Shown one piece after another: positions 53,906 through 64,000 of a DNA stretch of 64,000 nucleotides (position 1 is the first letter of the stretch; every line of letters begins with the position of its first letter). The notes below the pieces were generated by a model. It worked only from the letters and a program-made list of their open reading frames with translations, did not search any database and was not told the origin of the DNA. Location: contig CM055111.1 of NCBI GenBank assembly GCA_029204225.1, positions 19,380,642 to 19,444,641 on the forward strand, read 5' to 3'. Both the position numbers and the translations under genes were made by a program. This DNA is from Diphasiastrum complanatum (Eukaryota; Streptophyta; Lycopodiopsida; Lycopodiales; Lycopodiaceae).

Positions 53906-55596
53906 AACGGTGTCGATGTCTCTTGCTTTTTGTTTCGTCTAGTGGTCAATGCCGAGGAGAATCTGTGGAAATAGATAGGACTAACCTTTCAAAAAAGGGC
54001 CTCAGGGAAGGGGGTAGGTTTGTGAGTATGTTATGGACCAAACAGATCCAATCCTGCTTAAATTTGACATCATTTGTCCCAAAACAATCATCATGCCATA
54101 AACAACATGGTTAGGGCATGGGAAGTGGACTAGTTGCGCATTATTCTGTCCTTCAGTCCGATTTCTTCGAATGGTGTCGGCTTCTCTTGCTTTTGATTCT
54201 GGCTAGTGTGTAATACCGAAGGGGGACCTGGAGGAACAAACAAGATGTGAAACGAGTAGTTTTTCAGTTTGGAAATTCTGTTTGAAGTTACATCCCGAAA
54301 ACGGCTTCAGGGATAGGGGTAAGGATAGGTACTCGGAACAATTGGATTCGGTGCATACTATCCGGAATCACAAACAGGAGGTGGCCACAGGTTTGTGAGC
54401 CAGTTATGGACCAAATAGATCCAATCCTTCTTGAATCTGACATCATTTGTCCCAAAACAGTAATTATTTCGGAAATAATGTGGTTAGGGCATGGGAAGTG
54501 GACTAGTTTTGTATTGTTTTGTCCTTCGGCCTCGGTGTCTTCGAACAGTGTGGGCTTCTCTAGCTTTCGATTTTGGACAGTGAGAAATGCCGAGGGGAAT
54601 CTGTAGGAACAGACCAGACGTGAAACGAGTACTTTCTCAATCCGGAATCTCCATTTGAAGTGACCTCCCAGAAAGGGCTTCAGGAATAGGGGTAAGGTTC
54701 AGTACTTAAAACCAATCGGATTCTGTGGCTACAGTCCGAAATTACGAACGGGGAGTGGCCATAGGTTTATGAGCCTGTTATGGATGAAATAGATCCAATC
54801 CTGCTCAAAACCGACGTCATTTGCCCCAAAATAGTTGCCATGCCGGAAACAACGCTGTTAGGGCATGTGAAATGGACTAATTCCGCATTATTCGGTCCTT
54901 CAACCCGATTTCTTCGAACGGTGTCGGCTTTGATTTCGAATAGTGGGTAATCCCGAGGGGAAACTTTTAGGAATAGACCAAACATGAAATAGGTAATTTC
55001 TCAATTTGGAACATCTATTTGAAGTGACCTTGGAAAAGGGCCTCAAGGAAGGGGATCGGTTCTCGGAACCAATCGGATTCGGCAGCTACGGACCGGAATC
55101 ACAAGCGAGGGATAGCCACATGTTTGTGAGTCTGTTACGGACCAAACAAATCTAATCCTACTTAAATCCGACGTCATTTGTCCCAAACCAGTGTTCATGC
55201 AAGAAACAATGTGGTTAGGGCATGGGAACTGGGACTAGTTTTGCATTGTTCCGTCCATCGGCCTTGGTTTCTTTGAACGGTGTCGGCTTCTCTTGCTTTA
55301 GATTCCAGCCAATGGATAATGTTGAGCGGAACCTATAGGAATAGACCAGACTTAAAACAAGTGGCTTCTCAGTCCGGAACCTCTGTTTGAAGTGACCTCC
55401 CCAAAGGGCTTCAGGGATAGGGATAAGGGTCGGTTCTCAAACCCAATTGAATTTGGTGGCTATGGTTCGGAATCACAAATGGGGGGTGGCCACAGGTTCA
55501 TGAGCCTGTTACAGACCAAACAGATCCAATCTTGCTTAAATCAGACGTCATTTGTCCCAAACCAATCTTCATGCCGGAAACAATGCGGTTAGAGTT
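53906..55596. repeat. 374-bp tandem repeat, about 4.5 units
   Basis: The landmark GACRTCATTTGTCCCAAA occurs at 54066, 54439, 54813, 55170 and 55544, with spacings 373, 374, 357 and 374. A second landmark GGTGTCGGCTTCTCTTGC repeats at a fixed offset. The first unit has lost about 120 bases. Identity between units is moderate, roughly 80-85 % by eye, with many single-base differences. CG and CCGG words are common. Open frames in the units are not conserved. Confidence 0.9.
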
Positions 55597-55900
55597 GAGA
55601 ATACAGTTTAAAAACCCGACCGAATCAATCACCACAACACAATGTCAAGTGCAATAAGACAACATAATTGCTCTCCCACAAAATATATATTTACACTTAT
55701 CAACAAGTACAAAGATAAAGTTGCTTAAGAGTACTCAAAGGGCTCGTAAAAGAAAGACGACCTGATAATTCTAGAACTGAGCACACGTGGTGTCATCAAA
55801 ATTAGAAAGCATTGTATAAGTCGATGATTGCTATTTTAACTACCTCTCTCAATGATCAACATCTCTCTTTATTTTAAAGTTTACTCTATTCATGAAACAT
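55597..55900 (-). mobile_element. Probable 3' LTR fragment of copia D
   Basis: On the minus strand TGTTTCATGAATAGAG at 55900 follows CATGGAGGTA, a weak purine run, just after the RNase H end of copia D. About 300 bases later the 374-bp repeat begins, so the LTR is truncated or split there. No second copy supports the boundary. Confidence 0.45.
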
Positions 55901-55929
55901 ACCTCCATGATAGTATTATAAGTAAAAGC

Positions 55930-57165
55930 TTTTTTACATAACCAAATTTAAGCCAAGTTTGGCTCTAAAAGTTTCAAACTTCTCTTTACTTAAAGCTTAC
56001 GTAAATATATCAGCAACTTGAAACAATGTAGAATAGTGTGCAATACTTATATCTTCAGATTGTAGCTTTTCACGCACAAAGTGATATTTTATCTCAATAT
56101 GTTTTGTTCTTGGGTGAAAGACATGATTCTTATCCAATTGTATCCCACTTTGGCTATCACAGAAAATAACAATAGGATGTACCTACTTCATGCCAATCTC
56201 ACGTAACAACTTACGCAGCCAAATAGCTTCCTGAGTGGTAGAACTTAACGCTTTATATTCAGCTTCTATAGAAGAAAGAGAAATGGTGTCTTGCTTCTTG
56301 CTAGACCATGAAAAACAACTGCTACCAAAATTGAAAGCATAACTTGTTGTTGACTTTCTATCATCTACATTTCCTACCCAATTAGCATCAACATAACCTT
56401 GCAACTTAGTTAAAGCAATTTGTCTTTTGTAGACCAAGCCAAGATTAGGTGTACCTTTCACATACCTCAAAATCCTTTTCGCAGCTTTCCAATGATCCAT
56501 AGTAGGTGATGACATGAATTGACTAATCAGACTTACAGCATGGCAGATATCAGGACGTGTAGTCGTAAGATAGATCAAACTCCCAACTAGCTGACGAAAT
56601 AAAGTAGCGTCAACCTGTGCACTATCATCAACATGAGACAACTTCTTACCAGCTTCGCAAGGGGTGATGGAAGGTTTGCACTTTGTCATGCAAAATCTCT
56701 CTAATATATCGCGCACATACTTGTTTTGACATAACCTGATATCATTGCCAACTTGCCATACTTCGACACCCAAGCAATAGTGCATAAGATCTAAATCTGT
56801 CATCTCAAATTGCTTGCATAAGTTGGCTTTGATAGAATGACTAAGATTCTCATCATTGCCCATGATAATAATATCATCAACATAAAGTACAATCAAGGCA
56901 ATGCTATCTTCCTTCATAAGAACATAAAGATTTGGATCTGAATTTGTTCTTACAAACTCATGAGAAAGAAAGTAATTGTCAATGCGTTCATACCATGCAC
57001 GTGGTGCTTGCTTAAGGCCATTAAGTACTTTGTGTAGCTTGCAAACGTTCTTGTCCTTTGCCATAAAGCCTTGTGGTTGGACCATGTAAACTTCTTCCTC
57101 TAAGTCACCATTCAAAATGCGGACTTCACATCCATTTGATGGATCTTCCAAATGTTAGTAAAAAT
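55930..57165 (-). pseudogene. pol: Copia D reverse transcriptase and RNase H
   Basis: A 322-residue minus-strand frame (57151-56183) holds DLEEEVYMVQPQGFMAKDKN, VLNGLKQAPRAWYERIDNYF, the catalytic [116 protein letters not shown] and ISLSSIEAEYKALSSTTQEA. RNase H continues to about 55930 as FCDSQSGIQLDKNHVFHPRT and KHIEIKYHFVREKLQSEDIS, with stops at 56182 and 55990. One missing T near 57120 shifts the frame just before the first RT block (MDVKSAF, then LNGDLEEE). YVDD is intact. The RT N-terminus and everything upstream are missing. Confidence 0.95.
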
Positions 57166-58490
57166 CCATGAGTGACCATATGTGACTATAGTAGAAGTTA
57201 GATGTGGTTCCAAGCAAGGATTTCAAGGTCCATAATGACAAGTGCCTACCATTTTGAATGAACTTGGTGATTAAGAGTGCCAATCATTTAACCCTATACC
57301 AATTCAGTTTATGATCATATTTGACAACCTTTAATATCTTCCATTACTAGCTCATTTCCGTTCCATCCAAGAATGTCCAAAAGGGATAGAATCCATCAAA
57401 TTTCTATTGCTTTCCACCAGGCTTTTCTCCATGCAGGGACATGTGTGACAATTGTAGGGTCTTTAAAGGTTGCCATCTTTGAACTCTTAAAATAGGGCAA
57501 ACACCTAAATCATTGTCTTGAAACTTTGCATTTCCATAAGATTTTAAGATAATTTGAAATAGATCATAAGCCACCCTATGCAAGTAATCAAGGAATCCTT
57601 GATACTTTATAGACTATCGATACATATTTCTTGGATGCTAGATTTACTAATAGCTTTCGAAGAGCTATGTTTGATATTTTAGGCAAACCCTAAACCCTAA
57701 ACCTTAAACCATGAACCCTAGACCCTAAAGCATGTGCTACCTTTTTTGGATTACCACCCTAAATTCTAAACTCACTAAACCTGCAAATAAATTACTCATA
57801 TATTTCCAAGGCCCTGTCCTTTCTTGCTTCTATACATATCCAATTGATATATTACTAGTTTATCTTGTTCTACAACCCCATGTTCATACCTTTCCACAAT
57901 AGTCATCCACTTGGCATCAACATCCACATTGAAAATCCTAAACACATGCCTAAATCCTAAACTCAAGCCCATTCCAAATGTAGTAGAACCAATGTGTAAT
58001 GCATCATCTTCCATCTAGCAAGACAAAAACCCTAAAATAATTATACTATAGAGGAATCAAAAGTAGTGCATCACCTCATTCAATTGGTCATTTGATCCAT
58101 CGATTTATACACAAAGCAATTAAAGGCTCCTACTATCAATATCATATCAATTCCCAAAAAATAACTAAATAATCATATTACACTCAGAAATCTAAAAGCA
58201 GCATAAAAAAGCAATTGAATAGATCAAATAACAATCCACTGATAATTGTAGGAAATCATAATATGCTTAGAGAGGAGCATATGCATCATACAAATCGGTA
58301 AAGATAACTATGTCTACATTTGTTAAAGCAACTGTCTAAAATAAGTCTTGTCCATTGCAGCACAATGTGTGGGTGGAGTTGTTGACTATGACCGGCAAGG
58401 CACATACTCGAAAGCTAGCCACTACGTAGCGACATCTTGGAGCTTGCTCGGTAAAACAACTGATCAGACAGACCTTGCTTCTACTAACAA
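57166..58490. other. Spacer with a short telomere-like patch
   Basis: No gene is recognised. A CCCTAAA-rich patch lies at 57685-57730 and related CCTAAA words continue to about 57780 and near 57940-57960. A minus-strand frame at 57796-58014 has no known motif. Confidence 0.5.
57685..57730 (-). repeat. Short CCCTAAA telomere-like repeat
   Basis: Two perfect CCCTAAA units followed by diverged ones (CCTTAAA, CCCTAGA, CCCTAAA). The orientation is opposite to the TTTAGGG-like arrays at 2.3 and 17.8 kb. Short interstitial telomere-type repeats are common in plant intergenic DNA. Confidence 0.75.
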
Positions 58491-58539
58491 AGCATGTAAT
58501 TTACTTGACAAAGGATGAGAAAGAAACATTTATATTCAT

Positions 58540-59300
58540 GACCAACTTGAAAGATTCGCAAAATTTGTCTTGCAGTCAACTCAAAAGATTCATGAAGGAT
58601 TCGCGAAATAGTTTCTTGTAGAAAATTGTGGCTTTCTTGTTGAAGCTCGAAAGATTCGCAAATAGAATCTTGTCGCAAAATATTCTGTTTATTGTTCAAG
58701 CCTCAGATGTCACAAAATTATCGCAAATAATTCACGAAATCTTCTAGACTGTTCTTCAAGCTCACCTGTCGCGAAACTATCTTGAACAGTTTGCAAAATA
58801 TTCTAGATTTCTTCTTCAAGCTCAAGAATTGTCATCTGTCGTGAACAATTTGCGAAAGAAAAAAGTGTCGTGAAGAGACAAGTGTCGCGAACAATCCACA
58901 AAACCTGAAGCTGAGACGAAGAGATGGACTATCGCGAATAGAATTTATTCGAGCCTGGAAACAAAGTGTCTATTTGAATATCAACAGTCGTAAATGAATA
59001 GATATCTACTATTACAACATTAAAAGGCCAAAAGACCTATCCTATAGCAATATAAATACATGTGCACTACTCGTTGTAACACACTCACTCAATCAGAGAC
59101 ACAACAGCGAGATAAGACAGCAAGAGATGTGTATTGATGAATCAGATTCAAAATTATAAATTTTTTTTTTTTATCAATAGTTTTTTATTGTCTAAATTGT
59201 CTTAAGTTGTCTCTTACTTTCACATATAATTTTTGCACGCATATTCAATCAGAACTAATATTGTTCTATTAGTACTGTGAAGTTTTTAGCACGTGTGAAC
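58540..59300 (+). mobile_element. LTR-like promoter region of a copia family
   Basis: GCGAAA and GTCGCGAA words recur between 58550 and 58960 as in the LTRs of copia C and F. A TATAAATA box lies at 59051-59058, and a CACTCACTCAATCAGAGACA leader-like stretch follows. No primer site, paired LTR or coding part could be linked to it, so it may be a solo LTR. Confidence 0.4.
59051..59058 (+). promoter_or_regulatory. Possible TATA box in LTR-like region
   Basis: TATAAATA in a position within the LTR-like stretch comparable to the TATA box of copia C. Evidence is by motif only. Confidence 0.4.
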
Positions 59301-59359
59301 TTCACCACACACCCTACAGGATCTTACTGAGGTGTTGTGATTGCACAAGACTTTAGATC

Positions 59360-60153
59360 CTACATGTGTTGACTTAGCTTATGAACACAAAAGCTTAGAT
59401 CAGGCCTAGTCACTGTTAACCAAATAAGTGAGCCAATAAGACTCCAATAAAGAGTGATGTCCTCAGAGGATTTTTCATCATCTTTAATAAGAACTTTTAT
59501 AGTGTGCTCCATAGGTGTATCTATGCCTTTACAGTTCTCCATATGGAATTTTCTGAGCATGGAAAGTGCATATCTACTTTGGCTTATAAATGCATGACCT
59601 TTCCAAAAATCTATTTCAAGGCCTAGAATATAGTAAAAACTCCTAAGTCCTGCATCTTAAACTCAGTACCAAGTGCATGCTTAGTTTCTTCAACTAACTT
59701 CTCACTGTTTCCACAAAGAATGATATCATCTACATAGATGAGAAGAATAATTACAAAGTTATCTACAAACTTATAATACAGAGAAGGGTCATATTCACTT
59801 AGACAAAATCCGAGTGATATGAGATAGGAATTGAGCCTTGCATACCAAGACCTTGGTGCCTGTTTCAGTCCATACAAACTTTTGAACAAAAGACAAACTT
59901 TTGATTCATAACCTTCCTTCACAAAACCTGGAGGCTGCTCCATATAAATCTCCTCCTCAAGGTAACCATTGAGAAGTGCATTAGAAACATCAAACTGGAA
60001 TATACTCCATTTGTGAAAACATGCAAGAGAGATGAGTATTCGAATTGTAACCATCTTTGCAATAACATGGACTTTGATAACACTCCAAGTGATGTCCAAT
60101 GCTTCATGAACATGAATTCACCAAAATTTGACAATCTCCAAGTATTGACACCA
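59360..60153 (-). pseudogene. pol: Copia E reverse transcriptase and RNase H start
   Basis: The minus strand shows KMVTIRILISLACFHKWSIF, QFDVSNALLNGYLEEEIYME, LLFKSLYGLKQAPRSWYARL, the catalytic LIYVDDIILCGNSEKL (about 59710-59750) and TEFKMQDLGVF. After a frame change the block MLRKFHMENCKGIDTPMEHT, YWSLIGSLIWLTVTRPDLSF ends at 59360. RNase H proper is missing. Confidence 0.9.
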
Positions 60154-60535
60154 GGTAGCTCAACAGTTGCGAACTTAGGCATAGATGAGTGATATAATGA
60201 GCCTGCAAAAGGTTCATTTCCATCAAGGAAACCAACCAATAATGCTAGTACACATCCAATATCAAAATGATGCTCACCAATGTAGCTAGCTTTACCATAT
60301 ATTGACAATTTGCACACATCCACATGAAATTGTTCAAACATGCGATAGAACAAGTAAAGTAAACTTGAAAAAAACTTCCTTGTTGCTCCTTTGACCTTAC
60401 TTGAGTCTTCAATAATCTACAAAAATAGATCCAAAACTTCTTCGCCAATTGACTCTCCTTTGATGCTTTTGACTAGCTCCAAATGGCCAACTACTTGATC
60501 ATCGAAGTCATTGACTAAGATCTGTTTTCAATATC
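60154..60535 (-). pseudogene. Captured coding fragment inside copia E, unknown family
   Basis: Between the integrase-RT linker and the RT N-terminus lies a minus-strand open frame of about 125 codons that has no counterpart in other copia elements. It reads DFDDQVVGHLELVKSIKGES, one TAG after EEVLDLFL, then IIEDSSKVKGATRKFFSSLL, YLFYRMFEQFHVDVCKLSIY, GKASYIGEHHFDIGCVLALL, VGFLDGNEPFAGSLYHSSMP and KFATVELPGVNTWRLSNFGE. The composition is that of a soluble globular protein with no low complexity. There is no intron signal inside. I do not recognise the family. It is best read as a host-gene fragment captured by the element, possibly through RNA. Confidence 0.55.
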
Positions 60536-61354
60536 CATTAGTTTTTGGAAAATCATGAAAATAGCATCATCAACACAAGAAAATTCATTAAAGCATGTGA
60601 GAAAAGAAAAATGAGTCACTCCCACTTGCTTACCCTGCTCATCATATGTGAGCCTTGAAGGAATTTTTATTTCCCTTGATATTGTCCTTGGCTTCTGACT
60701 TTATGAAGGTCCTTCATCATCACCATCTAAAGTAGGATCCATCACAACAACATAAAAAATGTTAGATCCATCCACACCATCATTACTTGAAGATACCTTT
60801 GGAATATTCCCCTCATAAAAAATACTACATTTCCTTGAAGATGGATCCTCCTTTGTCCTATCATCAAGAGTTACATTGACATAGCATGTAGGACCAAAAG
60901 TTGACACTCGGCCTCCTCTTGAATAGCATCTTCAATGGTGTTCTTCCCTCCAGTATAACACTTTTCTACCTATTGCATAGAAAGTTAGCACACAACAAAG
61001 CTTGTCACAAAATGGTTTTGAAAGATTAGCACCTAACCTCATGGCTTTGGCACTTTCACATAAATTCCTATTCTTCCTCTTGCCTCAGAAAAAGCCTTGA
61101 ACTTGGTAGATATGTACTCTCCACATTTTCACTCCTCAAGCACGTGATCCTTGTAGAAAATTGGCTCTCCCTTGCATTCTTGAACTTTAGAAAGACATCA
61201 TAGACTTCATCTTTGCTCTTTAGTAGATAGATCCAACAAAATACTAAAATCATCAATGAAAGCTACATGCATCTTAGTATCATTATTGCTAATTTTAGTA
61301 ATTCCATGAATATTTGAATGTACAACTTGAAAAGGCTTTGTAGATCTAGATGTT
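60536..61354 (-). pseudogene. pol: Copia E integrase and linker, decayed
   Basis: LVFCWIYLLKSKDEVYDVFL and FKNARESQFSTRITCLRSEN (61240-61120) are the first part of the core. PTCYVNVTLDDRTKEDPSSR (about 60900-60840) matches the integrase C-terminal FG..CYV...KDDP region. IPSRLTYDEQGKQVG (about 60660-60615) is the linker before RT. Many stops and frame changes separate the blocks. Confidence 0.8.
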
Positions 61355-61735
61355 TATCTAGTATAAGGTAGTCTATGTGACTTTGACAAAGCACAAGACT
61401 CACAAACATGATTGATGCTAGTTAAGAATTTTGGAAGACCAATCACAACTTGCTTCTTAGACATTACCTCCAATGAGTTGAAGTTGATGTGCCCCATCCT
61501 TTTATGCCAAACCTCTTGAATAGGCAATAATACAAGCATTTAGTTTGAACAACTTCCCTTGCCTTTTACCTTTTGCAATCAATATATCCTTCCTTTTGAT
61601 CATCCAAGCATCTCCATCAAACTCAACTTTGAAACCTTTACTTAGCAATTGACTCCCACTAAGTAAATTCTTGGTAATGGAGTTAGAAATCAGAGTTAAT
61701 CTGATATACATTTTATATAAGCTCTAAATGTGATG
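61355..61735 (-). pseudogene. pol: Copia E protease end and pre-integrase domain
   Basis: SITKNLLSGSQLLSKGFKVE (about 61680) is the end of the protease region. EVWHKRMGHINFNSLEVMSK and CESCALSKSHRLPYTR (61510-61360) supply the His-His-Cys-Cys zinc module of pre-integrase. A frame change at about 61520 joins them. Homology stops abruptly near 61735, where CACTA-linked sequence begins. Confidence 0.85.
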
Positions 61736-61929
61736 ATGTAATTGGTGTACAATTTATTTGGTTTACTATATATGGTTGTGTTCGGGATATGACCCGTTAG
61801 GATATATTGATCGAGCACTAATCCCATAGATGACTACTTGAGTTAGTCGGGTAGCCACACATAGGAAGAATTAGCCTATACAAATTACACTTGTCAGATT
61901 TTGCAACCAAAAATTCCAATTATTTTGTA

Positions 61930-62230
61930 AAGGTAATCCACGTGGACGTCGCAATGCGATGTTCAAAGACGTCACAAAAGGTCCGACGTGGACGTCACAT
62001 TGCGACGTCCAAAAAAACTTGTCGGATTCTGACGTCTGTAAATACAGAATGATGTAAAAATTTGTCTGACAGATGTCCGACACCCATCCGACGTCCATTT
62101 GACGTATACTTGGATGTCGAATTCCGACATCCTAGATAGACGTCATAATCCGACGTCTGTTAACAGAATGATAAAAAAAAAGGTCCGACGGCTATCCGAC
62201 GCGTTTGGATGTCGGATTTTGACGTCCGAA
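61930..62230. repeat. GACGTC-rich subterminal repeat block
   Basis: At least fifteen GACGTC, GTCCGAC or TCGGAT words, several head to head, including CCGACGTGGACGTC and GGATGTCGGATTTTGACGTC. The pattern matches the two blocks of the CACTA-like element at 22.3-24.5 kb. Confidence 0.8.
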
Positions 62231-62628
62231 ATTAGGTAAAAATAAAATAAAAAATGTGTAAAAAACAACGCGCACATTTTTATAGGCTATTCTTGGAGTT
62301 GAGTTGTTGGAGAAGTGATGTTCGTGAATTGTTTCTAAAACAATATTTTTTGAGTTGCATTCAACATTTGGATCAAACAACAAACTAAGCATGAGGTACT
62401 TTTCATTTTATATTTTATTGCGTTACTTCATGTCCATTATGAACGACAATACTTTATTGTGTTGCTTTGTGCACATCATAAAGTTCATTTAGATTTTTAT
62501 ATATGACATTGATTGTTGTTTTGAAATCCGACATTGCACATGGTTTTAAATTCTTAGTTGGTTATTACGTCAATCCACATTTCTAAATTCGACATTGCAA
62601 TTTTTGAAAAAAGGATATTGAACATATA

Positions 62629-62861
62629 AAAGCAATGGCATTATAGCACGATCATTTGCAATAATAATATTTTCATAATATCAATCAATGTAATACAAAA
62701 TTGGTGCTTTAATGTCGCATGAGTCTTTCTAGATCTAACATCAACTAAAATTTATAAACCTAATCTACTCGTCATCGTCGTGATGTCCAGTCTGCATGAA
62801 CACAAGCAAACAAACCACATTGATATTTAATGCTTGATCATATTAAATTAAATAAAATTGA
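62629..62861 (-). repeat. Dispersed repeat, copy 2, end of CACTA-linked gene
   Basis: Reverse complement of 9735-9986, including the GTTCATGCAG acceptor, the short acidic last exon (TGHHDDDE here) and the stop. The open end of the exon is kept in both copies. Confidence 0.8.
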
Positions 62862-62869
62862 CGTCGGAA

Positions 62870-63950
62870 TACAGACTTTTACAAGTAGAGGTGAGGAAGT
62901 CCTCCAAATCCAAGGTAGAGCATCCAAATGTCCTCCAAGCAACTTGCAAGCTTCAAGATGCTCCCAACTCCAAGCTAGGATGCCTCCACCTGCAAGTAAG
63001 GATCTGGAAGCCTCCAAGAATCTCTCCTGCACCTGTGTCCCTACTCTTTAAACACAAAGATAGATAACAAGCTGGCCTCAAGTATTCACCACCCAACCAT
63101 AACTAGATCCAAGCACCAAGCAAGGCCTATCTAGCACACCCTTGCTAACCATAAACAAATCACAAGCATACCACAACACTCCATAGAATACTCAAGATCC
63201 AAACCCTACTTATGTCCCATACCATAAGCAAGATCCAAACCTCAAGCATACTAGCACAAGAAAGCACTCTACACACTAGTAGCAACACGAGCATAAGCAA
63301 AGCAAACAAGAGATTTCCCCCTTCTAATGGGTGCCCTACTACCCTCATATGGATGGCCCATGGACTCCTCCAATGCACTATGGAGTTCCATGCTCATCTA
63401 ATGAGAGAGAGAGAAGTCTAGGGGAGTTAAATAATCTCCAAGAGCCTCCATAGACTTATGGAATGTCAAGAGACTCCTTCCATAACCTATGACTCTTTGA
63501 ATGCCTTTCTTGTGAGAGTTGGGAACTCAATGGACACTTTAGAAGGGCGCCCTCCTACTAGGTCCCATTGCCCAATTTGTGCAAGTATACTTTGGTCCTA
63601 GACCAATAAAGTGATATGGTTCAAGGTTGAGGCCGAAGGTTTAGAAAAATAGTCATCCAATGACTTTCTAGCACCTCTCTAGATTCCATACCTCCATCCA
63701 AGGCATAGACACCTACCTGTCCTTAACCAAGGACACTAGTACCTTAATCTAAGACACCTACCCTTAATACTAAGGGTACCCCTTATCCAAGGGTCACGTG
63801 ACTAAAAACCTCCAACTAAGGTATAGTCACTTGCCTGCCGTTATATAAAGGCACATACCCTTAATCTCAAGGGTACCTTGCCATTTAGCCCCCAACACTA
63901 AATGGACTATTAGGGGTCTGAAGTACTGCTAGTTACATAGGTATGTAACA
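62870..63950 (-). mobile_element. Probable gypsy-type LTR (-)
   Basis: On the minus strand a purine-rich tract (TTTAGGAGGAAGGAA, 63965-63951) precedes TGTTACATACC at 63950. The first bases form a perfect hairpin, GTTACATACCTATGTAAC (63932-63949). A TATATAA box lies near 63841. TGTTACA with a polypurine tract of this type is common in plant gypsy LTRs. The left limit near 62870 is approximate, and no second LTR is in the window. Confidence 0.5.
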
Positions 63951-63965
63951 TTCCTTCCTCCTAAA
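63951..63965 (-). promoter_or_regulatory. Polypurine tract before the gypsy-type LTR
   Basis: Minus-strand TTTAGGAGGAAGGAA directly before TGTTACA. The element body would lie beyond 64000. Confidence 0.55.
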
Positions 63966-64000
63966 CTTAAATTTTTCTTGGAGAGAAAAAATTGGAAAAT

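Larger units (their letters stand above)
59360..61735 (-). mobile_element. Copia element E, both ends lost, with captured fragment
   Basis: In minus-strand order: end of protease region, pre-integrase, integrase, linker, an unrelated inserted coding fragment (60154-60535), RT and start of RNase H. Gag, LTRs and most of RNase H are missing. Confidence 0.85.
61736..62861 (-). mobile_element. CACTA-linked sequence, copy 2, with subterminal repeats
   Basis: Contains a block of GACGTC, GTCGGA and TCCGAC words at 61930-62230 and, further right, the inverted copy of the 3' end of the gene seen at 9.7-9.98 kb. A possible terminus CACTTGTCAGATTTTGC at 61888 lies just outside the repeat block. It fits the 3' half of a CACTA element read on the minus strand; the exact end and the other terminus are not established. 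Confidence 0.5.

Overview
The window is plant nuclear DNA, almost certainly repeat-rich intergenic sequence of a seed plant. The evidence is Ty1/copia and Ty3/gypsy polyprotein remnants with initiator-Met-tRNA primer sites (TGGTATCAGA), plant CACTA-type sequence, a tRNA-derived SINE insertion, degenerate TTTAGGG motifs, long (GA)n tracts and AT-rich spacers. I see no intact host gene and no convincing rRNA, functional tRNA or CRISPR. Nearly every coding stretch is broken by stops, frameshifts or deletions. I cannot name the species.

Layout. 0.4-2.5 kb: a decayed coiled-coil reading frame, then an LTR-like segment carrying (GA)n and TTTAGGG-like motifs. 2.6-5.6 kb: copia element A (+), which has lost the RT core, with its 3' LTR. 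6.0-7.9 kb: one half of a dispersed inverted repeat, then a (GA)n-rich higher-order minisatellite. 8.9-10.0 kb: a decayed spliced gene tied to CACTA sequence. 10-16.6 kb: AT-rich spacer with one clean SINE insertion (14.41-14.49 kb). 16.7-18.4 kb: gypsy integrase tail, a second copy of the LTR-like segment, and an LTR fragment of family A. 18.7-19.5 kb: copia B (-). 20.6-28.5 kb: one copia family in two head-to-head parts, an LTR plus gag half (-) and a pol plus LTR half (+), with a small CACTA-like element between. 29.1-35.9 kb: copia G (-) with two 648-bp LTRs, joined through its 5' LTR to the RNase H end of a second element H. 36.0-36.2 kb: a short GC-rich island. 36.4-40.9 kb: gypsy (-) with gag, protease, RT and RNase H, a missing integrase, and an extra coiled-coil reading frame.

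41.4-42.3 kb: copia J (+). 42.9-44.95 kb: a decayed spliced gene (-) of a family I cannot name. 45.8-46.5 kb: two exon fragments of a NEK-like protein kinase (-). 47-48.4 kb: short tandem duplications, a G14 run and a diverged short repeat. 49.1-53.2 kb: copia integrase fragment K, then copia C (+) with LTR, PBS, gag, protease and integrase. 53.3-53.9 kb: copia gag fragment L. 53.9-55.6 kb: a 374-bp tandem repeat. 55.6-57.2 kb: copia D (-). 58.5-59.3 kb: an LTR-like promoter region. 59.4-61.7 kb: copia E (-), which carries an apparently captured, non-retroelement coding fragment between integrase and RT. 61.9-62.9 kb: the second CACTA-linked copy (-). 62.9-63.95 kb: a probable gypsy LTR (-).

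The genes do not form a pathway. The window records nested insertion, inversion, filler-DNA repair, sequence capture and tandem amplification. The points most worth checking are the unnamed gene at 42.9-44.95 kb, the captured fragment in copia E, the shared-LTR copia pair, the split inverted copia, the composite filler inside copia G, the SINE, the 374-bp repeat and the GA higher-order repeat.
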